Assembly: GCF_009849585.1 (NCBI RefSeq)
Contig: NZ_VCRN01000020.1
Span: 1 to 64,000, forward strand
Source of the DNA: Bacillus sp. ZZV12-4809
Lineage (GTDB): Bacteria; Bacillota; Bacilli; Bacillales; Cytobacillaceae
Direction of reading: 5' to 3'
Length of the DNA: 64,000 bases
In this document: positions 8,591 through 17,395 of the stretch, piece after piece
Layout of the letters: every line of letters begins with the position of its first letter
Numbering within the stretch: the first letter of the stretch is position 1
Translations under genes and position numbers: made by a program
Notes under the pieces: model-generated
Told to the model about the DNA's origin: nothing
Databases searched by the model: none
The model's input: the letters and a program-made list of their open reading frames with translations, nothing else

Positions 8591-10321
8591 TTACGCTATG
8601 ACCAATTCAGTTTTTAATTCTCCTGCAATTTCCTGTACTTCACTGCCTTCGAGTGTTTCCTTCTCAAGAAGGGCCTCTACCAGGACTTTAAATTGCGGCT
8701 GGTGATTCGCAATAATTAACTCGCATCTTTCCAATGCTTTCTGGAAAAGATCCTGCATTTTGGCTTCTTTTTGGCCTTTGTTGAAAGTAAGCTCAAATCC
8801 GTTATCAAGTAACCCCGTATCAACCATTTGCTCGATGATATGCTTCGCTTGTTTAACATCGCCGCTTACCCCAATGCTGTGTTCGCCAAGTATCATTCGT
8901 TCTGCTACCCCGCCAGCGAGAATCATGGCTACCTGGTCAAGAAGTTCACTTGTTGTTGATAAATGAAGTTCTTTTTGAATAGGAGCTACATACCCAAGTG
9001 CTTCGCCACGCGGAATGATGGTTGCTTTCCGGACGGAACCCGGTTTTGTTAAAGCAGCCACTAAAGCATGGCCAGCTTCATGAATGGCAACCCGCTGCTT
9101 CGTTCCGGCATCCTGTAAAGCCCGGGTGGTGGTTCCCAGGATAGTGCGGTCAAGCGCATAATCCAAATCTTCTTTTGAGATAATCTCCTGGCCGTTCCGG
9201 ACAGCTCTGCGGCTTGCCGTTTCAAACAGGGAATGAAGATCAGCACCTGAAAAACCGGAAGTGCTTTCTGCCAGATCGCCAAGAGTTGTCATGACATCTT
9301 CAGCCAGCAGCCTATTTCGTGTATGAATATTTATGATCTCTCTCCGGCCCTTAGTATCAGGAAGAGGGACATTGAAAGAAAAGTCAATCCGTCCAGGACG
9401 AAGGAAAGCTTCGTCAAGCATATCCTTCCGGTTCGTGGCGGCAATAAATAATATTCCGTCATTGGAGTGTCCGCCGTCCAGCTGGACCAGCAGTTCAGTT
9501 AACGTTTTTTCACTTTCTTCTCCGCCATGCTGCTTTCTTCGTCCTGCAAGTGCATCTACTTCGTCAATAAAGACGACAGCAGGAGAATACTTCCTGGCAT
9601 TTTGGAAAAGGTTTCTGACTCGGGATGCTCCTACACCGACAAATAATTCATTAAACCCGGAACCGCTTGTTGAAAAAAATGTGGCTCCCAATTCCTTGGC
9701 GATTGCCTGAGCCAGCAATGTTTTTCCCGTTCCGGGAGGTCCGTATAAAAGAATCCCTTTCGGTGGCTTAATGCCCATTTTTAATGAGCGCTCCGGTTCT
9801 TTTAAAATCGAAAGAGTCTGCATAATTTCCTCTTTCATTTCTTCCTGAATTCCGCCTACATCTTCAAGCGAAATGGCAGGAAGGGCTTTAGGCTTGGATA
9901 CACTTTGCTTCATTGTATTTGTTGCGCCCATTCCGCCTTTTCCTGACTTAAACAGGTAAATTCCTATGGCAATGAACAAAAGGACTATGCCGCCAAGTAT
10001 CCAAGGTGTATAGGGCCCTGTGGCTGCGAATGTATATTGAATATTATAGGTTTCTACTAATTTATCAACCATATCACTGTTGGGAGGCACATGAGAGATG
10101 TACTCGCCATCAGGAGCTGTGATCAGCAGTTTCCCATTTTTATATTCCTGTACTGTAACAATCTTTCCATCCTGGGAGGCAATAATTTTTTCCACAGAAG
10201 AAAACGGGACTGTCACATCCTTATTTCCTGCTTGTACGGTCCAAATAACCGCCGCCAAAATCACCGTGACTACCAATGCAATAGTTATAATCGTCGAAGG
10301 CTTCTTTAAAAGTGATTTCAA
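8591..10321 (-). CDS. FtsH-family membrane AAA zinc protease (paralogue)
   Basis: A 576-aa ATP-dependent protease of the FtsH family. Two membrane segments (about 12-30 and 105-124) flank an extracytoplasmic domain of about 75 residues. The AAA module has Walker A GPPGTGKT (194-201), pore motif FVGVGAS, Walker B FIDEVDAL and the ATNRKD...RPGR second region of homology. The protease has zinc motif HEAGH (414-418) and a likely third ligand Asp488. It is shorter than usual FtsH (about 610-670 aa), with a short C-terminal tail, so it is probably a second FtsH beside the essential one. TTG start with GAGGAGGG six bases upstream. Confidence 0.88.
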   Translation of the reverse strand: MKSLLKKPSTIITIALVVTVILAAVIWTVQAGNKDVTVPFSSVEKIIASQDGKIVTVQEYKNGKLLITAPDGEYISHVPPNSDMVDKLVETYNIQYTFAATGPYTPWILGGIVLLFIAIGIYLFKSGKGGMGATNTMKQSVSKPKALPAISLEDVGGIQEEMKEEIMQTLSILKEPERSLKMGIKPPKGILLYGPPGTGKTLLAQAIAKELGATFFSTSGSGFNELFVGVGASRVRNLFQNARKYSPAVVFIDEVDALAGRRKQHGGEESEKTLTELLVQLDGGHSNDGILFIAATNRKDMLDEAFLRPGRIDFSFNVPLPDTKGRREIINIHTRNRLLAEDVMTTLGDLAESTSGFSGADLHSLFETASRRAVRNGQEIISKEDLDYALDRTILGTTTRALQDAGTKQRVAIHEAGHALVAALTKPGSVRKATIIPRGEALGYVAPIQKELHLSTTSELLDQVAMILAGGVAERMILGEHSIGVSGDVKQAKHIIEQMVDTGLLDNGFELTFNKGQKEAKMQDLFQKALERCELIIANHQPQFKVLVEALLEKETLEGSEVQEIAGELKTELVIA

Positions 10322-10610
10322 CCAATTCCCTCCTCATTGAACATACCTACATTATAAGAAATTAAAATTGTTAATAAAAGGGTTTAACTCTTTTTAAACA
10401 TTGTAAATTATGGAAAAATAATATCCTTTATTAGAAAGTGTGCTACAACAGCGTTCAAAGGGTTAATAAATGTGAAAGATATGTGACAGGGGGGAAGTCT
10501 AGTACAAACCATTTTATTGGAAACTGAATGTGAAATAGTGAATAATAAAAGCGGATAAGCGATTTCTGTTGATAAAAATATTGAAATATATAGGGGAAAA
10601 AGGTGTTAAA

Positions 10611-11951
10611 ATGGCTCAGCAGGACTTTACAAAAGGAAATATTTTTAAACAGCTCTTGTTATTCTCAACTCCCATAATGCTCACTAATCTCCTGCAGGTT
10701 TCCTATCAATTTATTGATAGTCTGTGGGTTGGGAATCTGCTGGGAGCTAATGCATTGGGGGCTGTTGCAATTTCAGGCACTGTAATCTTTACAGTACTTT
10801 CATTTATCATTGGAATAAACAATGCGGCATTAACGATTCTATCCCAGCAAAAAGGCGGAGATCAGGCAGAGGGGCTTAAGCGTTATTTAAATGCCTTTAC
10901 CGTCATACAGACCATTTTGTCGGTTGTTCTTGGAATAGCCGGATTCCTGCTTGCGGAAAGAATTCTGGCCTTCATGGGCACACCTGCCGTAATGGCCGGA
11001 GAGGCTGCATCGTATTTGCAGATTAACTTCATTGGTATTTTGTTTTTATTCGGGTATAACTTTATAGGAACTGTACTAAGAGCACTCGGAGACAGCAAAA
11101 GCCCCCTGTACTTTGTGCTGATAGCTGTCGTGTTAAATGCAATTCTCGATCCTCTTTTTATATCAGTATTTCAGCTTGGCATTGATGGGGCCGCCTATGC
11201 AACCATCCTTTCACAGGGAGTCGCCTTTATGATCGGCATGATATTCATACTCCGCAAAAAGCTGGCGCCTTTTACAATTCCATCTTGGCCTCACAAAGAG
11301 GAGGCCGTGCTGATCTTCAAGCTTGGCATTCCTTCAGGACTCCAAATGACTGTCATATCGGCTGGCGTTATGGCTATTATGTCTGTCGTTACTTCTTTTG
11401 GGAGTGACGTCGTTGCAGGGTTTGGTGCAGCACAGCGGATCGACAGTATCATAATGCTTCCTGCCATGGCATTGGGGACTGCAGTCAATAGTATGGCTGG
11501 TCAAAATATAGGAGGAAATCGATGGGAACGGGTACATCAAATAGCGTTGTACGGAGTCCTCTACAATCTTGCCATCATGTTTATCATTGCTTTGGGGACG
11601 TTCCTATTTGCAGAGTATGGGGTGCACCTGTTTATACAGGATAAAGAATCAGTACACTATGGCACTGAATATTTGAAAATCATTGCTTTTTTCTATCCTC
11701 TCCTGGGCATTAATTTTGTATTGAATGGTGTGGTAAGAGCCTCAGGCGCCATGTTTCAAGTTCTTATCCTCAATATCATTTCATTCTGGATCCTCCGATA
11801 TCCTTTAACTTATCTATTTTCAAAGTATATAGGGGATAAGGGAATTGCAGCAGGAATGGGGATCAGTTTTGGCATTAGCAGTGTTATTGCCTTTATGTAT
11901 TATCGAAAAGGCAAGTGGGATAAACAAATTATTTTTGGAGAGGAGGAGTAA
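10611..11951 (+). CDS. MATE family multidrug exporter
   Basis: A 446-aa membrane protein with about 12 helices in two related halves, as in the MATE (multi antimicrobial extrusion) family, which exports drugs in exchange for Na+ or H+. Each half begins alike: LLLFSTPIMLTNLLQVSYQF and later FKLGIPSGLQMT. Motifs such as DSLWVGNLLG and AAQRIDSI are typical. The ATG at 10611 follows AAAAGG; the frame extended to 10569 has no ribosome binding site. The next feature is a TPP riboswitch belonging to thiT, so the two genes are separate units. Substrate unknown. Confidence 0.88.
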   Translation: MAQQDFTKGNIFKQLLLFSTPIMLTNLLQVSYQFIDSLWVGNLLGANALGAVAISGTVIFTVLSFIIGINNAALTILSQQKGGDQAEGLKRYLNAFTVIQTILSVVLGIAGFLLAERILAFMGTPAVMAGEAASYLQINFIGILFLFGYNFIGTVLRALGDSKSPLYFVLIAVVLNAILDPLFISVFQLGIDGAAYATILSQGVAFMIGMIFILRKKLAPFTIPSWPHKEEAVLIFKLGIPSGLQMTVISAGVMAIMSVVTSFGSDVVAGFGAAQRIDSIIMLPAMALGTAVNSMAGQNIGGNRWERVHQIALYGVLYNLAIMFIIALGTFLFAEYGVHLFIQDKESVHYGTEYLKIIAFFYPLLGINFVLNGVVRASGAMFQVLILNIISFWILRYPLTYLFSKYIGDKGIAAGMGISFGISSVIAFMYYRKGKWDKQIIFGEEE

Positions 11952-12006
11952 TTTCTTTTCACCATTAATTCTTTCATATATACTAAAAGCGAATAATTCA
12001 ATAACG

Positions 12007-12170
12007 TGCCACAAGGGGAGCATATCGCTGAGAGTGAACAGCCCGCTGTTCTGACCCTTTGAACCTGTTAGTTAATGCTAGCGCAGGAATGTGGAATAAA
12101 AGGCAGTTGCACTATTTTGTCTGCATATTCTCCCTTGGGGTATCGTCACGAGACTAAAGGGGGATTTTTT
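12007..12170 (+). promoter_or_regulatory. TPP riboswitch with terminator platform
   Basis: The THI-box signature is clear: GGGGAGC...GCTGAGAG, then ACCCTTTGAACCTG, GTTAATGCTAGCG and CAGGAATGTGG (aptamer about 12007-12096). Then TCTCCCTT (12129-12136) pairs with AAGGGGGA (12157-12164) and a T run follows. That pairing terminates transcription and also covers the ribosome binding site of thiT. Thiamine pyrophosphate should therefore switch thiT off. Confidence 0.95.
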
Positions 12171-12171
12171 T

Positions 12172-12771
12172 ATGAAGAAATTAAGCTTAATCGCAATGAT
12201 AGAGGCTTCATTTTTTGCAGCATTCGCTATCATTCTTGATCTTCTGCCATCCATCAAGCTGTCGCCATCCATTTCTATATCTGTGGCGATGATTCCGATT
12301 TTTATTCTGGCCTTTAGAAGAGGATTTAAAGTCAGCTTTATTGCAGGACTCTTATGGGGGATACTGCAGATCGCCATGGGAGATGCCTGGATTGCCACTC
12401 CGCTTCAGGCATTTATTGAGTATTTTGTTGCATTTGCTTGTATCGGTTTTGCCGGCTTGTTTTATCGTGTTATTCAAAATCAGCTGCGCACCGGCAGCAG
12501 GAAGAAAGCGCTTGGCTGGGTAGTCGTGGCAGTATTTATCGGAAGCTTCGCCCGGTATTTCTGGCATTTTATAGCAGGTGTTCTTTTCTTCGGAAGCTAT
12601 GCGCCAAAAGGGATGTCGCCGGTTCTATTTTCCTTCCTGGCTAACGGGGCTACCATGCTTGGAGCGGCCATTCTCTGCTCAATCGCGGCCGTGTTCATTA
12701 TTTCGTCGGCACCAAGATTAATTATTCAAAAATCGGATGAAGGCCTTCAATCTCACAAAAGTGCCTCCTGA
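12172..12771 (+). CDS. thiT: energy-coupling factor thiamine transporter S component ThiT
   Basis: ThiT (YuaJ) binds thiamine and works with the shared ECF energising module. The 199-aa protein has six membrane helices. The AIEASFFAA-like start (AMIEASFFAAFAIILD) is where S components contact the ECF module; WGILQIAMGDAW and IEYFVAFACIGFAGLF are thiamine-site regions of this family, and GSFARYFWHFIAGVLFFG follows near residue 125. Expression is controlled by the TPP riboswitch directly upstream, which independently supports the substrate. A basic, Ser-rich tail ends the protein. Confidence 0.94.
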   Translation: MKKLSLIAMIEASFFAAFAIILDLLPSIKLSPSISISVAMIPIFILAFRRGFKVSFIAGLLWGILQIAMGDAWIATPLQAFIEYFVAFACIGFAGLFYRVIQNQLRTGSRKKALGWVVVAVFIGSFARYFWHFIAGVLFFGSYAPKGMSPVLFSFLANGATMLGAAILCSIAAVFIISSAPRLIIQKSDEGLQSHKSAS

Positions 12772-12816
12772 TAACTCCTTTGATATATTTCCACGAATTC
12801 GATAAGAGCTTTATTC

Positions 12817-12853
12817 AGCAGACTAATTTACATAGTGATTGGTCTGCTTTTTT
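12817..12853 (+). terminator. terminator after thiT
   Basis: AGCAGACTAAT and ATTGGTCTGCT form an 11-bp stem (one G-T pair) followed by six T. Confidence 0.85.
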
Positions 12854-12950
12854 ATTGTCAAATGGATTAAACTTTCCAATTCAAGATATTTGGAAAATTC
12901 ATGTAATATTATAGTTTGTGAGTGAGATTCTTTATAAGGGAGTAAATAAA

Positions 12951-13664
12951 ATGAAAAAAAGACCTGAACCAATAGAAGCTGCCGTCCAATTTGTTGAAAG
13001 ACATTTTCCAAATTGTCAGGGAGCTTTATTGGCTGGGAGTGTTGTTCGTGGACAAGCAACTGAAACATCTGATTTAGATCTTGTCATTTTTGATGATAAT
13101 TTAGTTTCTTCTTATCGTGAATCGGTCATTGAGTTTGGCTGGAATATTGAACTATTTGTACATAATTTAACGTCTTATCGTTTCTTTTTTGAAAGTGATT
13201 GTAAAGAAGCAAAACCTTCTATGCCAAGAATGGTTAGTGAAGGGAAGATACTAAAAGATACAGGTCTTATAGCAGGCATAAAGAAAGAAGCAAAAGAACT
13301 GCTGGAACAAGGACCAAAAGCATGGTCAAAAAAAACCATCGATTTGAAGAGATATTTCATCACAGATGCACTAGATGATTTAATCGGATGCCAAAACAGA
13401 GGAGAAGGAATTTTTATTGCAAGTAAACTCGGGGAGTTAGTGGGTGAGTTCATACTTCGCAGTAATCGTAAATGGATTGGATCATCTAAATGGCTTGTTC
13501 GTTCATTAGTTCACCACGACAAAGAACTTGCAGACGAATTCGTTGAAGCATTTGATTCGTTTTATAAAACAAATAACATTGAAAAGATAGTTATCCTGAT
13601 TGATAAAGTGCTTGAACCCTTCGGCGGGAGGCTATTTGAAGGGTTTACTTTAGGTAAAAAGTAA
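12951..13664 (+). CDS. nucleotidyltransferase-fold protein
   Basis: A 237-aa soluble protein with the polymerase-beta-type nucleotidyltransferase motif: GSVVRG (29-34) followed by SDLDLVIF with Asp41 and Asp43 as metal ligands. The rest is mostly helical and ends VLEPFGGRLFEGFTLG. Such proteins transfer nucleotides to small molecules, for example aminoglycosides, or act on RNA or protein; the substrate here is unknown. ATG at 12951 chosen for the AAGGGAG nine bases upstream. It sits alone between terminators. Codon use appears more A/T-rich than the neighbours, which would fit recent acquisition, but I cannot quantify this. Confidence 0.75.
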   Translation: MKKRPEPIEAAVQFVERHFPNCQGALLAGSVVRGQATETSDLDLVIFDDNLVSSYRESVIEFGWNIELFVHNLTSYRFFFESDCKEAKPSMPRMVSEGKILKDTGLIAGIKKEAKELLEQGPKAWSKKTIDLKRYFITDALDDLIGCQNRGEGIFIASKLGELVGEFILRSNRKWIGSSKWLVRSLVHHDKELADEFVEAFDSFYKTNNIEKIVILIDKVLEPFGGRLFEGFTLGKK

Positions 13665-13785
13665 ATCTGATTACTATGCTGCAGAATATAATTATAATTA
13701 AATGATATTTCCAAAGTTTTTTTGATATATTAGGAAATTGCTTCTGAATAATGGGTATATTACTCAAAAAAGGGGAGTGAAGACC

Positions 13786-14055
13786 TTGTCCAATACTTTG
13801 CAGGGAAATATCATAACTGGCGTATTTGATGCGGAAACCAGTGCTTTTGAGATTCAAAAAGTAAAAAGCTTCAATACCCAGTCGGTCCTCAACAAACATC
13901 AATGTGAAACTCTGTATAATTATCTTACCCTTCATGAAGAAGATGAGGGAGGGCAAATAATTACACTTTACGATCAAATGCCGCTTATGCTGACCCGTCA
14001 GGAAATTTGCAGTCTAAAGGAAGATTTGGAGAACATTAAAAACCTATATCAGTAG
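13786..14055 (+). CDS. hypothetical protein, 89 aa
   Basis: A short soluble protein with a TTG start placed just after the AGGGGAGTGA ribosome binding site. The longer frame from an ATG at 13738 has no such signal. It begins SNTLQGNIITGVFDAE after the start and has an acidic middle (LHEEDEGGQIITLYDQ). It ends in a predicted helix, RQEICSLKEDLENIKNLYQ. No family is recognised. A terminator follows immediately. Confidence 0.65.
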   Translation: MSNTLQGNIITGVFDAETSAFEIQKVKSFNTQSVLNKHQCETLYNYLTLHEEDEGGQIITLYDQMPLMLTRQEICSLKEDLENIKNLYQ

Positions 14056-14056
14056 A

Positions 14057-14090
14057 AAAACGCTCTGCAGCCTATGCAGGGCGTTTTTTA
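14057..14090 (+). terminator. intrinsic terminator
   Basis: AAAACGCTCTGCA and TGCAGGGCGTTTT pair around five bases, with a T run after. Confidence 0.88.
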
Positions 14091-14102
14091 TTGAAAAATA
14101 AT

Positions 14103-14154
14103 TTTGACAAATTCGTGACAAAAAGTTTGACAAATTTGTGAACATAGTTAGAAT
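14103..14154 (+). promoter_or_regulatory. promoter with a direct-repeat candidate operator
   Basis: TTGACA (14127-14132) and TAGAAT (14149-14154) are 16 bases apart. The -35 region lies in the second of two near-identical 18-19-bp repeats (TTTGACAAATTCGTGACA at 14103 and TTTGACAAATTTGTGAACA at 14126) that start 23 bases apart. The repeats could bind a regulator on two faces of the helix. Confidence 0.5.
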
Positions 14155-14177
14155 ATTAAATAAAAGGGGATGAAAAT

Positions 14178-14417
14178 ATGACAATTCAACAGCAGCGCGT
14201 TTTGCATTTTTTCCGAAATAGTACAGCAGCAGGTATTGTAATAGGATTTATTGTTTTTATTTCAAGCTTTTTTGTAAGCGGTATCACTGGTGAGTATGTA
14301 TTATCCATCGGTTTAAGTATTATGGTTTCGTCTATGCTGCTGTTCGGATTCGGGTTTTTTATCAATGTGATGGAAGAAATGACAAAGGGAAGCAAGGGAA
14401 TCAGACAATACAAATAA
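14178..14417 (+). CDS. small two-helix membrane protein, 79 aa
   Basis: The protein has two hydrophobic segments (about residues 17-35 and 40-64) with a charged C-terminus, VMEEMTKGSKGIRQYK. The N-terminus, TIQQQRVLHFFRNS, is polar. AAAAGGGGATG upstream is the ribosome binding site. A promoter with paired direct repeats lies just upstream and a bidirectional terminator just downstream, so it is a single-gene unit convergent with qoxABCD. I do not recognise the family. Confidence 0.7.
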   Translation: MTIQQQRVLHFFRNSTAAGIVIGFIVFISSFFVSGITGEYVLSIGLSIMVSSMLLFGFGFFINVMEEMTKGSKGIRQYK

Positions 14418-14449
14418 AACCGGCCTCCAACGGGGAGACCGGTTTTTTT
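14416..14449. terminator. bidirectional terminator (also ends qoxABCD)
   Basis: AAAACCGGCCTCC and GGAGACCGGTTTT pair around five bases with T runs on the plus strand and A residues on the left side. It lies between the small membrane gene and the end of qoxD. Confidence 0.8.
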
Positions 14450-14455
14450 GTACTG

Positions 14456-14505
14456 TCTTGCTCCAGCGCCTGCACCCTCGAGGTAAAGGTGCTTTGGGAG
14501 GATGG
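14456..14505. repeat. fragment resembling a Bacillus intergenic repeat
   Basis: The sequence TTGCTCCAGCGCCTGCACCC, then CTCGAGGTAAAGGTGC, resembles the intergenic repeat starting GCTCCAGCGCC and CCCTCGAG that I recall from many Bacillus genomes. Here it is short and degenerate. Confidence 0.35.
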
Positions 14506-14517
14506 GCATGTGCTGAT

Positions 14518-14823
14518 TTAATGTGCAGCGTGTCCAGAAGTTAAGACCCAGATAGAACCCACTACAATAACAATAACCATAAATACCGCATAAATCATAT
14601 TGACTAAGTTTGTCTTGCCGTCTTCACCTTCTCTTAAGTGCATGAACATGAACAGCTGCATTCCTGCCTGAACGACAGCCAGGGAGCCAATGATCCACAT
14701 AATCACTTTAAAAGAGAGGTTTGTATATAAAGCAATTCCTGCTGCTGCAAAAGTCAGCACAAGAGAAACAATAAATCCAATGACATGGCTTATCGGGAAG
14801 CTTTTTGATTGATGATGTTCCAT
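14518..14823 (-). CDS. qoxD: cytochrome aa3 menaquinol oxidase subunit IV QoxD
   Basis: A 101-aa subunit with three membrane helices and the motif VQAGMQLFMFMHLREGE, typical of subunit IV of haem-copper quinol oxidases. It is thought to help assemble the copper site. It is one of four qox genes in order ABCD on the minus strand. It starts directly after the qoxC stop. Confidence 0.95.
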   Translation of the reverse strand: MEHHQSKSFPISHVIGFIVSLVLTFAAAGIALYTNLSFKVIMWIIGSLAVVQAGMQLFMFMHLREGEDGKTNLVNMIYAVFMVIVIVVGSIWVLTSGHAAH

Positions 14824-15429
14824 TTAAGCCACCAGTCCTTTCAGATAAACAAATGTGAAGATAAAGATCCAGACAACATCAAGGAAATGCCAGTAAAGGC
14901 CGATAATAAACGTTTTTCTTGCTGTAGTAGGGGTAAGGCCTCTTTTTAAAAGCTGGATAATAACCATAGTAGCCCAGCCAATACCCAATGTAACGTGGGC
15001 ACCGTGTGTTCCAAGCAAAACGAATAAGCTCGAAAGGAACGCACTAGTTTGCATCGTTGCGCCTTCATGGGCATAATGGACAAATTCATTGATTTCCATG
15101 AACAGGAAGCCTGCGCCAAGAGCAAGGGTAATCACCAGCCAGGTGATTAGCCCTTTCAGGTTATGGCGGCGCATTTCAAAAATGGCGATGCCCATTGTAA
15201 AGCTGCTTGTTAAAAGGAGGACTGTCTGAATCATGACATCCTTGATGACAAAGATATCCTTATGTGTTGGTCCTCCAGCAAAGCGTTCATATAATACACC
15301 GTATACTCCGAACAGAGTGGCAAATAGAACGATTTCAGCGCCAAGGAAAACCCAGAAGCCGAGAATATTCATGCGGTCCTGCTCAGTCTGATATTCAAGG
15401 GGCAGGGAAGTATCCACTTTAGCTGACAT
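14824..15429 (-). CDS. qoxC: cytochrome aa3 menaquinol oxidase subunit III QoxC
   Basis: A 201-aa protein with five membrane helices. It carries LGFWVFLGAEIVLFATLFG, which is typical of subunit III, and the C-terminal GLYWHFLDVVWIFIF signature. The start MSAKVDTSLPLEYQ was preferred over a frame extending to 15510 inside qoxB, because it has GGAG about ten bases upstream and gives the usual length (about 204 aa). It overlaps the end of qoxB by 11 bases. Confidence 0.95.
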   Translation of the reverse strand: MSAKVDTSLPLEYQTEQDRMNILGFWVFLGAEIVLFATLFGVYGVLYERFAGGPTHKDIFVIKDVMIQTVLLLTSSFTMGIAIFEMRRHNLKGLITWLVITLALGAGFLFMEINEFVHYAHEGATMQTSAFLSSLFVLLGTHGAHVTLGIGWATMVIIQLLKRGLTPTTARKTFIIGLYWHFLDVVWIFIFTFVYLKGLVA

Positions 15430-17395
15430 GATCGTGCACCTCTCCTTCTGTTTTTCTCCACGCATTTTCAATTCGATGGATTTCATCTTTTTTAACATGG
15501 AAGCCTTCATTGTAATCGAATGAACGGATGATTAAACCGGCGAAAATGCCGATCGCAGCGACTGCTGCACCAATGTGCCATTCAAATACAAGGAGGAAGC
15601 CTGCGATGCCAAAGATGACACCCATATAAATCGGCAGCCAAGAATTGCTTGGCATATGAATCTCTTCAATTTCACTGTCATATAACGTTAAGCCTTCATT
15701 CTTTTTCTTCATGTGCCAGAATGGATCAAGGGATTTGACTTCCGGCAGTTTAGCAAAGTTATAGAATTGAACAGGCGATGCAGTAGACCATTCTAATGTT
15801 CTAGCATCCCATGGGTCGCTTGAAATATTTCTGTCTGCATAGCGGATGCTCCAGTAAATGTTGTAGCAGAATACCGCGAATCCGGCTGCCAGAACGATTG
15901 AACCAATGGCTGAAAGCATGAATAGAGGTGCAAAACCAGACTCGGCAGAGTACGTGTATGCACGTCTTACAGCTCCGTTTAAACCAAGGAAGAACATAGG
16001 CATGAATGTTACGTTAAAGCCGATTACAAACAGCCAGAAATGCCATTTGCCGATTCTTTCATTCAGCATGAAGCCGAACATTTTTGGCCACCAGTAGTAA
16101 AGACCGGCGAATACCGCAAATACTACACCCGGAATTAATACATAGTGGAAGTGGGCAACAAGGAATAATGTATTGTGATACTGGTAATCTGCTGCACCCA
16201 TTGCCAGCATGACACCGGTAACCCCGCCGATAACGAAGCATGGGACAAATGCAAGTGCCCAAAGCATGGCAGAAGTAATTTTAATGCGGCCTTTCCGCAT
16301 CGTAAACAGCCAGTTGAACATCTTAACACCGGTCGGTATGGCTATTGCCATTGTCGTGATGGAGAAGAATGAGTTAACCGCAGGTCCTGATCCCATTGTA
16401 TAGAAATGGTGGACCCATACAACCATACTTAGAAGCGCAATTCCAAGGATGGAAAATACCATTGACTTGTAGCCAAACAATGATTTTCTTGAGAAGGTCG
16501 CAATAACCTCTGAAAAAATCCCGAAAGCAGGAAGGGCAACAATATATACCTCTGGATGGCCCCATAGCCAGAACAGGTTAGCCCAAAGCATATCCATGCC
16601 TCCGCCGGATACCGTGAAGAAATGTGTTCCATACAGACGGTCGAATGTCATCAATGCCAATGCGACTGTGAAAATAGGGAACGCAGCCACAATCAGAATT
16701 GATGTAACAAAAGTAGTCCACGTGAACATCGGCATTTTCATCAGTGTCATGCCTTTTGTTCTCATTTTCAGTATCGTAACGATAAAGTTTATACCTGTCA
16801 TTAATGTACCGATACCGGCAATCTGCAGGGCGACGGCGTAAAAGTTATTGCCGATTCCCGGACTGAACTCCTTGCCTGCAAGAGGGAAGTAGGAAGTCCA
16901 GCCTGCATCAGGCGATCCTCCAATGACAAAGGAAATATTGAATAACATAGCTCCGCTGAAGAACAGCCAGAAGCTTAGAGCATTCAACTGTGGAAAGGCA
17001 ACGTCACGTGCACCAATCTGCAGCGGAATGACAACGTTCATTAATCCAATCAAGAACGGCATAGCCATGAAGAGAATCATGATAACGCCGTGTGTTGTAA
17101 AGATTTCATTATAGTGCTGGGAATTCAAAAATTCCATTTCAGGCCGCGCAGTCTGAGCTTTCATCAGCAGGCCGTCCATCCCGCCGCGGAAAAACATTAA
17201 TACCGCGGAGATGATATACATAATACCTATTTTTTTATGATCAACAGTAGTCAGCCATTCTGTCCACAGATACTTCCATTTTTTCAAATAGGTAATCCCT
17301 GCCACTGCACCAATCATTGTCAGCAAAATGGCAATCTGGGAACCTAGTATAAGGGGATCTCCGGTAATAAAAAACTCATCCCATTTAATGCCCAC
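15419..17395 (-). CDS. qoxB: cytochrome aa3 menaquinol oxidase subunit I QoxB
   Basis: The catalytic subunit reduces O2 to water and pumps protons. The 658-aa protein has about 14-15 membrane helices. Visible haem-copper features include TTHGVIMI (low-spin haem His), WGHPEVYI (CuB His and cross-linked Tyr), VWVHHFYT (the two other CuB His) and VAHFHYVL (haem ligands). The N-terminus GIKWDEFFITGDPLILG matches known QoxB. A GTG at 17395 was chosen because GGAGGTGG lies about eight bases before it. The frame extended to 17458 lies in qoxA. Confidence 0.95.
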   Translation of the reverse strand: MGIKWDEFFITGDPLILGSQIAILLTMIGAVAGITYLKKWKYLWTEWLTTVDHKKIGIMYIISAVLMFFRGGMDGLLMKAQTARPEMEFLNSQHYNEIFTTHGVIMILFMAMPFLIGLMNVVIPLQIGARDVAFPQLNALSFWLFFSGAMLFNISFVIGGSPDAGWTSYFPLAGKEFSPGIGNNFYAVALQIAGIGTLMTGINFIVTILKMRTKGMTLMKMPMFTWTTFVTSILIVAAFPIFTVALALMTFDRLYGTHFFTVSGGGMDMLWANLFWLWGHPEVYIVALPAFGIFSEVIATFSRKSLFGYKSMVFSILGIALLSMVVWVHHFYTMGSGPAVNSFFSITTMAIAIPTGVKMFNWLFTMRKGRIKITSAMLWALAFVPCFVIGGVTGVMLAMGAADYQYHNTLFLVAHFHYVLIPGVVFAVFAGLYYWWPKMFGFMLNERIGKWHFWLFVIGFNVTFMPMFFLGLNGAVRRAYTYSAESGFAPLFMLSAIGSIVLAAGFAVFCYNIYWSIRYADRNISSDPWDARTLEWSTASPVQFYNFAKLPEVKSLDPFWHMKKKNEGLTLYDSEIEEIHMPSNSWLPIYMGVIFGIAGFLLVFEWHIGAAVAAIGIFAGLIIRSFDYNEGFHVKKDEIHRIENAWRKTEGEVHDHVS

